Shown here in pieces: positions 13,601-25,600 of a stretch of DNA of 64,000 nucleotides. Under the pieces are notes generated by a model. It searched no databases. It was not told the origin of the DNA and was given only the letters and a program-made list of their open reading frames with translations. Position 1 is the first letter of the stretch. The number at the start of each line of letters is the position of its first letter. Both the position numbers and the translations under genes were made by a program. Source of the stretch: Romanomermis culicivorax (Eukaryota; Nematoda; Enoplea; Mermithida; Mermithidae); the NCBI GenBank assembly GCA_963922205.1, contig CAWUHX010000396.1, positions 62,001 to 126,000 of the forward strand, given 5' to 3'.

Positions 13601-16600
13601 CAATTGGGTTTACAGCAACTGGACGGAAGTAAGTATGTACCTGTAATGCATGTCTAAGAAATTACATTCAAAAATTCCACAATTAGACGGTTGAATTTTA
13701 CTGATCGACCTAGTAACGTTAAAATCTTTTAAGAACCTAAAGCTTTCAGCGGAAAATCAGATTCCTGGAAAAAAGCTATAAACTTGACTATAGAGAATTT
13801 TCGTTTCCTAAAATGCTGACATGCAAATTACTCCCTAAAAACATTATATTTAATCAAAAATCAAGTTAATTTTCTCAATTCTTTTAAAAGTTCCAAACTA
13901 AACACAGTCTGCGTTTACATGGCTGATCCAATAGCCTTTCAAAAGACGCGATTCGATCTAGATCCTCTCTATTCTTCTAAAAATTTCAATCTGGAAGATA
14001 CGGGATGGCTTGAAAAACATTTCGTTCAAAAGTATTTTATTGTCGTAAAAATGTATCAAGTTCTGTATTTATGCATTTAGCGTCAAACTCCGTAGTTACA
14101 GTCACAGATCACCTCGGCGGTTTTGGATATTCACATTGTTGAAAACTTAGTTCGTTCCTCCAGATTTTGAAAAATTTTAAAATACATTTATTACCGTTTT
14201 TAGCGCTGCGCTAATGAAAATTTTAGTCGCACTAAGAAAAACTGATACAAATTAAAGGAAATTAGCATCTGCGCGAATGGGTATGTCGTTAAAAAACAGC
14301 TTACAAGATTCACGTTTCACCCGACTATATAAAACCTTGTAAGCGAGCAATCGTAAACGCGGAAAATCCTCCATCGCTAAACTCGATGTCGATAAATGTA
14401 TTCATGGTCCTTAGATCACGTTTACCTTTTCCAGTGTTCATCTAGTTGTGGAATCGGTGTTCAAGTTCGTAAAGTATACTGTGCGGGGGACACTAACCGT
14501 TCGATCGACAGAACGTACTGCGAGCATTTGCCCGTCGGAGTACTAGAAAAAACGTGTCAGAATTTGGAATGTCCGTCTTGGAAATATAGTGCTTGGTCGG
14601 AAGTGAGACTTCCCTTTTTTCATCAATTTATTAAGTCGTGTCAGTTTAGATTTTTTCCACTTTTAGTGTTCGAGAACATGCGATACTGGTGTTCAGATGC
14701 GGTCTGCGTTGTGTAAAAGCATTAATGGCGAGGAGTTAAAGGATAATTTATGCGATTTAGGCTCTAAAAACGACACTTACCGATCTTGCAATGCGGAGTT
14801 GTGCACTAAGTGGACGTTCGGATCATGGTCTCAAGTATTTTATTACAGGGTTCATACACAACCTGGGAAACTCAGGGGATTTTTTTCTTTGCCCGCATGT
14901 TCATACAAAAGGCCAAGCGCTTGGTGTATGACAGTATTTTTTTGTGCCAAAACATGGTTTTTGGCACAAAAAAAATTGGAATGGCACAAAAAATTTTGGG
15001 CGTTTGTGCCAATTGGCACAAATTTTTTGACTGGTCGACGGCTGAATTTCCTTGATTTTTAGTCATTTTAGGGAATGAAAACGCAAAATTTTTTCGGCGC
15101 TCCGCGCCGAGTCCGTAAATATAATATTGGTTTACTTTTATTTGTTTAGATAGAACCTGTGAGAATTGTGTTCGAATAGTATATCTGTATGATCGCAACA
15201 AACTATGAGATTGTCAATGACTGAAAAATGAATAGAAATGGCTAACTTCCACTGTTCATTCAGTGTGATTAGAAACCGAAATTTTAATTTTTGGTGTTTG
15301 ATTCGTACAAAAAGATTGACATTGTTGGCGCAATTTTTCAACCAGAAATTTACGCGACGCGACTTTCGACTTAGTTTTTTCAGGAGAAAGCAATTATGGA
15401 CACTCTTAATTTAATTACATCGGTGTTAAGAAGAAATGCGTAGTCTAAAATTAAAGAAAAATTTGAAATGCCTGAATAATTATATATAAAAGTATGCGAA
15501 TTCTCGCAGCATCATCCGATTTCTTTTCGAATTCTATAAACTGCTTTTTCGATCAGTTTTTCTGATCGCCCTGACGTGCTAAGATAAAATAGAGTTGGCA
15601 CGATTTTTATTCAAATTAGTGCGGCGAAAGTATCTTTAGTTATCTTTTTATCAAACTTTTAGCTTATTAAAACTTTTAAAGGTTTTCAGTATATTTTTAC
15701 AATGGAAAAATTTTTTTGGCCCTTTGTGCCAATTTGCACAAATGTCCGTGCACAAAAAAAAACGCTGGTGTATGACTACATAAGGTCATAGGGCGGTATG
15801 TTAAAAATAGTTATTTTTGATCTTTTCATTTAAGTTTTATATTTTTGCTGCTTATAAATTGTTGAGCAGCAGTTAAAAAACTTGATTAAAACGTTAATAA
15901 TAATTAACGATCGGTAATAAAAAAAGATCGGTAATCGGCAGTTTCAGTAGAATGTGCTGAAAAATGAATTTTCCCACATTTTAGAGGCCTCGAAATCAAC
16001 ATTTTTCGGCGCTAGGCACAGAACAGGTTAATCTAGCCAGCTTTTGATTTCTCACCTAAAACTCAAGAAATTCAATTTAAAAGTCAGGACCTGACACGAA
16101 ATGAATGAAATACAAGGAAAGTAACTTTTGATCATTTTTCTGATGAAATAAGACAAATTTATCAATTTTAGAGTGAGCAACTAAAAATTAATCTGTGCAA
16201 CCAAACTCTTCCCCAAGTAACAGATCAACCTGACTTGTGCGAAAAAATCCTGATGATTGATTCGAATAATGACTGATCTAATTTGCGAGCCTTATTATTC
16301 TGTGTGTGATTAAGAATGTATTCAAAATGATTGATCTGCTTTGCGGGCTTTTCCTGTGATTTTGGAGAGTGTTTTTGACTAAATTTTTTGCAAAAAAACT
16401 TTGTTTTTCACTACCACATTTAGTTACTAACTTTTTAGATTTGGCTTGTTGAAATTCCTATTGGCCTGTAAAATTTTGACCTTAGGAGCCAAATGGCCCG
16501 TTGAGAAAAAACCAAAAAAACCTGCAATACACACTCTAAAAGTATATAGTGTAAACAACGAAAATTGTGTCCCAATTGGGTATGTAAAAAACCTGGGAAA

Positions 16601-19600
16601 TTATTTATGGATACCTAGGAAACCTGGGAAATTCAGGGGATTTTTTTGGCCAGTAGTATAGAAACCCTGTTATTATATCGGCTTATATATTTTATCTGAC
16701 ATCGATATGCTGTTCTAAATTATTCAGACATAGTCTTATTTATACTTTTTGAATATTTTTTGCGTCACTATAGTCTTTCCATGCTTATAGTGTGCTCAAA
16801 CGTGTGGTACTTCAACCGCTTTCAGAACCGCCGTTTGCACGGACAGCCGCGGTCAAAACGTTGACGATTCAAAATGTTCAATAATAGAAAAGATTACTTC
16901 GAAAACTTGCGCTCGATCGCCTTGTCCATCACTACTCATTGGCGAATGGTCAACGGTATGTATTTTACAATATAGAATCCTAATTATAGAACAATGGACT
17001 GATATTGATAACCAATAATCATTAGTTCCAATATCATATTAAATATTAGTTCAATTATTTTCCCTTACACAATAGTAGAAAATATTAGTTCCATTGAAAA
17101 TAAGTAGAAAATATTAGTTCCATTGAAAATAAGTAGAAAATATTGGTTGATTAATACGCGTTACAGAACATCCCAACATATATTAGTAATGTCAACTTTT
17201 AGCAAAATCAGCGCTTTTTTTGTTTTCGTAACAGTGTTGTTTTTTGGCACGAGCTGTTTTGCACGGTGCAAAAAATCACCAAAAAAGTTTTGCACGCCAA
17301 AAAAGTGCTATAAACAGGGTTATTTTGTACATGACCCATTTACATCTGTAAAACAGCAGCCAATATGTCATTTGTACAATTAGTACATAGCAAAAATAGG
17401 TATAAATAAGTAGCCTGTGTTATTCTACGTCATGGCCAAAGACTAATAACCAAATCAGTGTACTTTTCAAATTTAATTTATAACTACAAACATTAAAATT
17501 GTGCAAAAAACTGAAAGTTTCGAATTTCAAGTCCACTTTACAAGCATTGTGGAACAAATTTTCGAGAAAACTGTCCAATAGCATGATGAATTTGCATTAG
17601 ATGATAAATTGACGGTTAAGTCCTCTATGATGACCAGTGAAAGCCCAAAAAGGATGGCGCCGGAAAGATTTTTTGTGTATTGACATTCGGCGACGCTGGG
17701 AAATCAATTTTCCAAACATTTATTTCAAGAATTAGATTCGAATTTTGTGTTCAAAAGTCGTAGTTTTTAGAATGTTATTATCTGAAAAATTTTGAAAACA
17801 GTAATTTATTCGTTAACGCTCATGAACTTGGCCGAAAAGATATGAGTGGAAGAGTAGAAATTTCCGAAAACTACTTCCATGAAGCTTCTGAATTGATTTT
17901 ACGTCAAGAAAGGAATAATCACCTCAAAAAGTTTAGAGACTTGACGTATTGATCTTTCTCAAAAAATGTTTCAAAGAAAAACTGTGAATCTTCATTAAAT
18001 ATCAAGATAATATTGAAGATTACCATTTAAAACATGAGGTAATACGTTTGGGATGATGAAAACTGTAATAGATTAAATAATAGGTGAAGGTAGACATTCT
18101 GAAAGCCGTGTCTGAGCTATGTAATACATATTAATCATTATCAAAGTTATAAACGACGCGAAGCGCCGGAAAATTTTGAGATTATGACCTTCTGAAATGC
18201 ACCAAGTTGATGTGTTGATCTTTCTTGAAAAAATGTATGAAGGAAGAATGGGGATCTTCATTAAATACCAAGATAATATTGAAAATCGTCAATTAGACAT
18301 GAAATAATACGTTTAAGACGATGAAAACTATTAAAAATTAGTCATAAGTAAAGGTAAACATGCTAAAAGCCGTGCCTGAGCTTCACAATAAATAATAATG
18401 ATTATTAAAGTTATAATCGGCGCGAAGCGCCGGAAAATTTTGAGATTTGGACCTAATAAAGCGCACCAAAAGGCATCTTTTCTATATGAAATCGCCAAAT
18501 TCTTTTCCACATTTGATGAGTATTTTTTTGCACGGTGCAAAAAACCTGAAAAAAAGTTTTGCACCAGCGGAAAAAGTTTTGCACAGTGCAAAAAAACACT
18601 GTTCGTAATGATTTGAGACACGGTTTCTGAAAAGTTCGATCTTCGATATGATAAGTCGAAAATGAATCATATCTCAAAATAGCATATTGTGGGTAGTTTT
18701 CTAAGCTGAGTTTCATGGTATCATTGGTTTTGCTTTAAAATGAAAATCCACGCGGCTACAGATTTTTAAAATTGATGATTTTCTGGAATTTTTGTAGTGT
18801 TGGTATCCAAGCGATATTTCGAGGTTGGAATGATCTTATTCGATAAATGAATAATCGTTTTGCACAGAAGAGGATAGGCTTTCTCTTGAAGTGATATTTA
18901 ACGTAAATTATTCGATATTACACCTTTTAAGAGAATTTGAAGTGTCGAAAATGAGCCCTAAGAATTATAAAAATTTTCTTTATTAGCACTACCGAGCACC
19001 ACCCCAACGGATGCCACTGAATTTTAGTTCCATGCATTCTTACTGTGTTGATAAAAGTTTCATCAAGATTTTTGTAGCGTTTGGCGAGCTACACAGCTCT
19101 GAAGTAGGCGTACTCATGGAAATTTCTCAGAAATCACTGCATTTTCCAGGTGGCCCTTGTTTATCTCTTATGATACATTTATTATCTGCACTATAGAATT
19201 ATCACATAACTAACAGACTATAGTTTGATTTAATAATTGTTTCACAAACGAACATTTTACGGTCTGCGGAAAAGTTTAAACTGTCGTAAATGAGATTGAA
19301 AAAACAGAAAAATCATATTTAGGGGCACGTCCGAACATCTTCACCTATTCTACCTTCACAGCTCCCAAAACGGTACGAAAAAACACGATTGTCGACTGAA
19401 AATGTAAAGCTTCTGCATCTGTAAGGAAAAAAGTTTTAAAAAAGTCGAAGCAAAATAATAATGGTATCTCAGAAACGAATAAAATTCAACAATTTGACAT
19501 AAACAGCAGAGTGCAGTAATGCAAACTAATTACAGCTCTTATTGCTGATTGAAGACCAATGCAAAATAAGTCGGAAAATGACTAATATTTATTAATCTCA

Positions 19601-22600
19601 ATAGAATAATATTTTCAACTAATTGCCACTAATAGATTAGCGCCTATAAACACTCATATTATTAGTGAACGGGTTAATATTTATTAGCTTTTATTAATAT
19701 TCTTGAGCTACGGCAAAAAGTATTGATATAAACTGGTTTTTTATTAGTCTAACAATTATTAGTCTTATTAAAAAAAATTTAAAGAAAAAAAAATTCTGGA
19801 GTAACAGTAAGAGTAATATTACTAATGTCTATTAGTATGACTCGTGTAAATGGGCTCAGAAAGAGTGTGTTCTAAATTACAAATTTAATTGATGAGTTAA
19901 TTAGTATGTGCTACGGCAAATGTTTCTTTGCAGAGTACTGGCCGAAATAAGCATGTATAGTCGAATGATATACATACGAGGAAGTCAGGTTTTAAATCAC
20001 GGCAATCACCTAATAAATTATTCAATTGAAATTTAACTTATGAATTATTTTTCAGTGTTCTGTAAGTTGCGGTGGTGGTTCTAGAACACGTATGATTCGA
20101 TGCGTTAACATAAGCGATTCGTCTGAGCTAGATTTCCGAGCTTGCAGTCATAATCGGACGCTATATTACACTGAGGAACCTTGTAACACAGACAATTGCG
20201 CTCTTTGGAAAACTGATTCTTGGACAACGGTAATTTTTTCCTTTAAAACACTCATCTATCGTAACTATTTCTCAATATTTTAGTGTTCAATGGACTGTCC
20301 AAGCACGAAGCGACGAAAAATTTTTTGCATCGAACCATTGCATAACGAGACTGTGTTGGATCAAAAGTGCAATGCGTCCGATAAACCGTCAGAAAGGAGT
20401 TCGGTAACTGTTTTCCAAGAACATTTATATTGTCACTAAATATACGTTGCTTCAGTTCACATTTACATGTTTCAGTGTGAAAACAATTGTCGATCTGCAG
20501 TAAACGATTCAGGTCCGTAATGCAGAGAAAATTGCCTTTTTTAAAAATGATGAAGACGTTTTGTTCTTCTAGTGTCGCGTAAAATGCATCTCGACAAGTT
20601 CACTTGGATTGTTGGAAATTGGTCAACCGTGGGTCACTCGAAAAGTTTATCCCTTTTTTCTTCCAATCCGAAATTTCTTCTCAATTTTCAGTGCTCACAA
20701 ACATGTGGTCAAGGTTACAAAATCCGAAACGTTGAGTGTCAGAGTACAGTAATCCCGATCAAAATACTCGCGGATGATGTTTGCCAGGAAAAACAGGCTA
20801 AGCCGTCATATCGCGAGCGGTGTATTCAAAAATTTTGCGGTCGATGGTTTATTGGTGAATGGAAACAAGTAAAACCTCTTTGATCCTGAATTAATTATGT
20901 TTATACAGCCGCTGGCTTTATAAAGTGAGTCAATTTCGAGTTGCGGAATATTTGTGAGTCAAAAGCATAGTTTTTTGTTCAAACGAAATGAGTATGTCTG
21001 AAACTTCGACTTTCCAACATTTCATTCTGTCAAAATTAGACAGCTTTTGCTTACTTGTTTTCCTCTGCTCTGCTGCAGATGAGCTCCACTTGATTTATTT
21101 TAGTATGGAATTCGTAGCTTCTCATCGGTTAGAGTTTTTATGCTTTAGTTTATATAATAGGAGATCGTAATGTCAGAAAAATTTCTACCGGCTGACGTCA
21201 ATTGTGATATCAAGCTTCTGATGACGATTCATATGAAGCACTCCTTTTGCTCTGAACAGTTTTATTTGAGATCTAATTTATTTCGAAATTTCAGTGCCCG
21301 GCGACCTGTGGTAGAGATTTGACGCAATTCCGCACCGTAAGTTGTGTCGGTTCGGGCGTAGTTCCGCATTTCGAGTGGCTCTATTGTGATATGTCCAAGA
21401 AACCGTCCAGTCAGCGTGCATGTAATGTTCCACTGTGCACCGGTTACTCTGACGGTTCAACCAGTCATTTGACGGCCGAAAATTCGTTCAAAGGATGGCG
21501 AGTCGGACTTTGGAGTGATGTAAGCTTTGGTGTGGAGCACATTCGCGGATAAATAATATTTTCTGCTCAAAAGCAAGTGTTATTGATTGCATAATGAATG
21601 ATAACTGTTTTTTGTCTGAAAATTACGCCATATAATTCCAAAACAACAGGAACACCGTCGAGTTGAGTAGGGCTGCTTTTGTACAGTTTCGAACCTTGAA
21701 CTTTAATGTATTTGAAATACTGTCCGAACGGAAAAAATCGTTCCTGAATCTTTAAGCTATGTGTATTCTGGATTCTTTAAAGGACATGGTGTCCATGGTA
21801 GTGCATCGTCTAGAAAATTTGAAAAAATATACAACAAATACAACGTGATCGAAATTAACAATACATTACCTTACCTCGAACTGAAGCTACGTTGTTTGAA
21901 AAATCAACATAATGGGGTCATTGTCTCGCTGTATCAAATTATTAAAAAGCAAGTGAAGCGAATGTACACTCAATGAATAGACTTCTGAATTCTCTAAGAT
22001 AATCACGAGACGACGCGGAAAAAACTAGGGATGTGCCGGATATCCGGATCCGATCATGCGGATATCCGACCCTTTGTCTGGATCGGGCCCGATAACTGCT
22101 ATTTTTTGGATGCAACCGATGGTACAAATTTTATGGATTCGGATTATCCAATGTTGTCGAAGCTTGAGATCGGACCACAATGAGAAGTTTATTTACAATA
22201 CATCAGTTTGTATTCATGTATGAGTAAATTTAAAGTCATTATATGAATCGATTTCTGGTTTACTTCAAGTTTTGTGCACTTTATCCGATGCTGGAATCAC
22301 CACTTCGGTGCGAGACAAACATTTTTGTCTCAGAACAACGATTCTTCTGAAATTTTTTTACGAAGATATTTTTTATAGCGAAATAGTATTAAACATTATA
22401 TAACGATCATGCAGAGAAATAACCACATTTGGGCGGAGAACGTTCGATGTGGGACTTCCAAGTCTTGGGAATAGAGTTAAGCGAGTGGAGTCATCGATTG
22501 CCCAACATTTTAAGTGGGTCCTTGAAGAGGAAGAATTTAGATTTTTAGCCTAAAAATTCGGAAAAATTGTTCAAAAGATAGCAATTTTTGTCTTAAAAAC

Positions 22601-25600
22601 CGCAAAAAAATGTTTTTATGGCGTGAAATGCCGAAAAATATATATTCTAGATCATTTTTTGTTCAAAAATGATAGTTTTTCAGCTTTTTTTCCGACCAGG
22701 CTAGCCACATGATTGGCATATCTTGGGGAGTCGCCATAGTCAACAATTTCTGCGTGTGGTTCTTATGGCACTTCCCCCAATTACATGATAAGTGATGTCT
22801 GACTATAGCATGATTCGCATAAATCGTGTATATAAAAATTTGCTTCGTGTATTTCATCCGGAAAATCCATCAATTAATTCAATAATGACGATCAGTTTTG
22901 TGATATCCTCATTCCACCAAACAAAATCACAAAGTTATCACACATTTTTGCAAAAATAGCCCGTGTCCACTAAACGACTCAAATAGCTTGTGAATGAAAA
23001 GGAAATTGACAACTAACTTATTTACATACAAGCGGCTTATCTAAATCGGATGTGATACTTGTCAGTGACTACTGTTTTTAGATAAACATAGATAGATATT
23101 ATAGACAAACATAGACATAGATGGATAAACAAACAAGGTATACTGCTTTTACACAAAGAAAGTAGAATCGTTAACAAGTTCATCACTCGACTAATCAAGC
23201 CAATTCAAGCATAATTTTACAGATGATACTAGTGTCCAGCTTTTGAGGAAAAGATTAATATAAGTTTAACGATGTAGAATAATGATAAAAATTTAATGCT
23301 TCGTCGAAGTGAACTCATTTTTCAATGCCAAAATTTTGAATTTTTATGCGCGATAATATTTTTTGGTGGTCAACTATTCAGATTCGTGACCGCAATTTTT
23401 TGGGGAATGATGTTATTTCGGTCGCTCTTGCACACTGCACATTTGGAACTGTTGTTTGTCACGAACACTCACTTACACGTGCATGACTTTTCCTTCGATT
23501 TGCAGTGTTCAGCTACATGCGGTGGTGGATTTCAACAGAGACATGTCTTCTGCGATACTGGCGACATGAGCGGTTGTCACAGTTTTGACCAACCTTTAGC
23601 CGTTCAGACATGCGCTCACCAAACTTGTCCCCAATGGATCGTCGGTGATTGGAATGATGTATGAACGTGGTGATGGGACCCTTTTCAAGTTTAACCACAT
23701 TTATCGGTATAATAAAATTTATTCAAAATTTACATTTTCAGTGTAGCGAAACGTGCGGTCAAGGTTTCCAGGAACGTGTGGTCGAATGCCTCAGCCCCGA
23801 AGACGGACAAATCTTATCACCAGAAAATTGTTCTGAGGTGGATGTGCCCTCAAAAAGACAACCGTGTTTTGTGAAGATATGTGATGATACCATAAACGGC
23901 GTTTGGCGTGCCGATAAATGGTCAAAAGTAAAAAATCAAAATTGAACCACGATTTTCTCTTGGATAATGTGTTTCCTGGAAATCAGATTCAAATTTCACT
24001 TTTTGTAAGCCGATAAGCCGTTACTACTTTTCTCTCTTTTCTTCGCATATTTACATGACAACCATGTTATTGTACAGAAAATATATATCTTCTGAAATTT
24101 TATTTTTTCAAGTAAAATTTTCAAGCTGAACTGAAAACTAAAGCAATGATTCATGTTTTGGGAGTTTCTGCTGATTTTTGCAAGTTTAGCTTTACGTTTC
24201 CCTTTACTCTACCTAGGTCGTCAGATTCCACAAAAATCACACATTTTAAGTGTCTTTTTAGTGTTCCACACCTTGCGGTCGCGGTAGGCGCACGCGACGA
24301 GTCCGTTGCGTTGACGAGAAAACTGGCTTCTCTGTCGATCACAGCCTCTGTGGATCAAGAAAACCACCACAACAGAAAATATGCCGATTTAACCGTTGTC
24401 CAAAATGGAAAAGAGACAAGTGGTCGGAAGTAAATTTTGCGCTTTCTGTCGGTACTATTTATTTTTACATTTCGAAGGCCTCCAAAAATCATATATTTTT
24501 CGAGATTGAAAAAAATGTTGAATTAGTTAGGTTTCTTAAAAATGGGTTTGATTTTAATCAGATCTATATAAAAAGTAATATCGCAAATTTGAACAAAGTC
24601 AGCAACGACGATATATTAATGAAGAAAGAAAGAATAGAAAAAAGTCACAATAAACTGTTCCAGAAACGACGTCGGTTTTTGTTGGCATGATCTTTCGAGA
24701 TTTGCGTTGCTTCGTTTTTCCTCTCGGATAGTGAATTTAAGCTTTACCTTAGTAAAATTCTAAAGAGCGCTAACAAAATCGGCAAATATACATAGATGGA
24801 CCTTAGACATCCATATTCAAAGAAGGGCGAATAAGTTGAGAACATTTGAACAAATTCCATATGTTAGTATAAAGCACTACTTGCTAAGTATGCTCTTTCT
24901 ACATACCAGCAGGTTATAGATACAAGAAAAATGATTTATCACTTTGTTATTATGTCAATATAGTGTTCAACGACCTGCGGAGACGGTTACAGAACCCGAA
25001 ATGTTCATTGCGTCGTTGGTCGAAAGCATAAACGTATCAAAGATAGAGTTTGCCATAAACTGCGAAAGCCTATTCAAAAAGCTACGTGCCGAATGCAAAC
25101 GTGTCCTCAATTTTATCGCTGGCGACCGTCTAATTGGAGCACAGTAAGGATTAGCTTCAATTTCATGGATGTATATTTAACAGCAGTTTGTTTGAAAAAT
25201 TTCATTGACTTTGTTTGTATCAACATAAAGACATTTGAAGGGCACAATATCTGTTACCGTTCTTAAATGAATAGTCGAACAAACCGTCGATAAATATGTG
25301 TTATGTGGTTTTTTCATGAAATATACAAAAATGACTAAATTTTCACACCATCTGTCTATAAATTGTTTCTAGTTTAGATAACTGCATGCAAATTTATTAT
25401 TTTTTACCCACGTATCAGTTTTACATTTATATTTTTAGTGCAATTCGGAACCATGTTCCAGAATCGGAAGACAGACGAGGGAAATTTCGTGTATGAATAC
25501 AATAGGTCAAGTCGTATCAAATTTATCGTGCATATCGCTCACGCCACCATCGGTCATTAAACGCTGTGAAAGTAGCAACTTTCATTGTCATTATAGATGG

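Noticed and set aside
17257-18600. CRISPR-like array of short palindromes
   Set aside because: Spacing is irregular, units differ, and the genome is animal. The palindromes belong to transposable elements.
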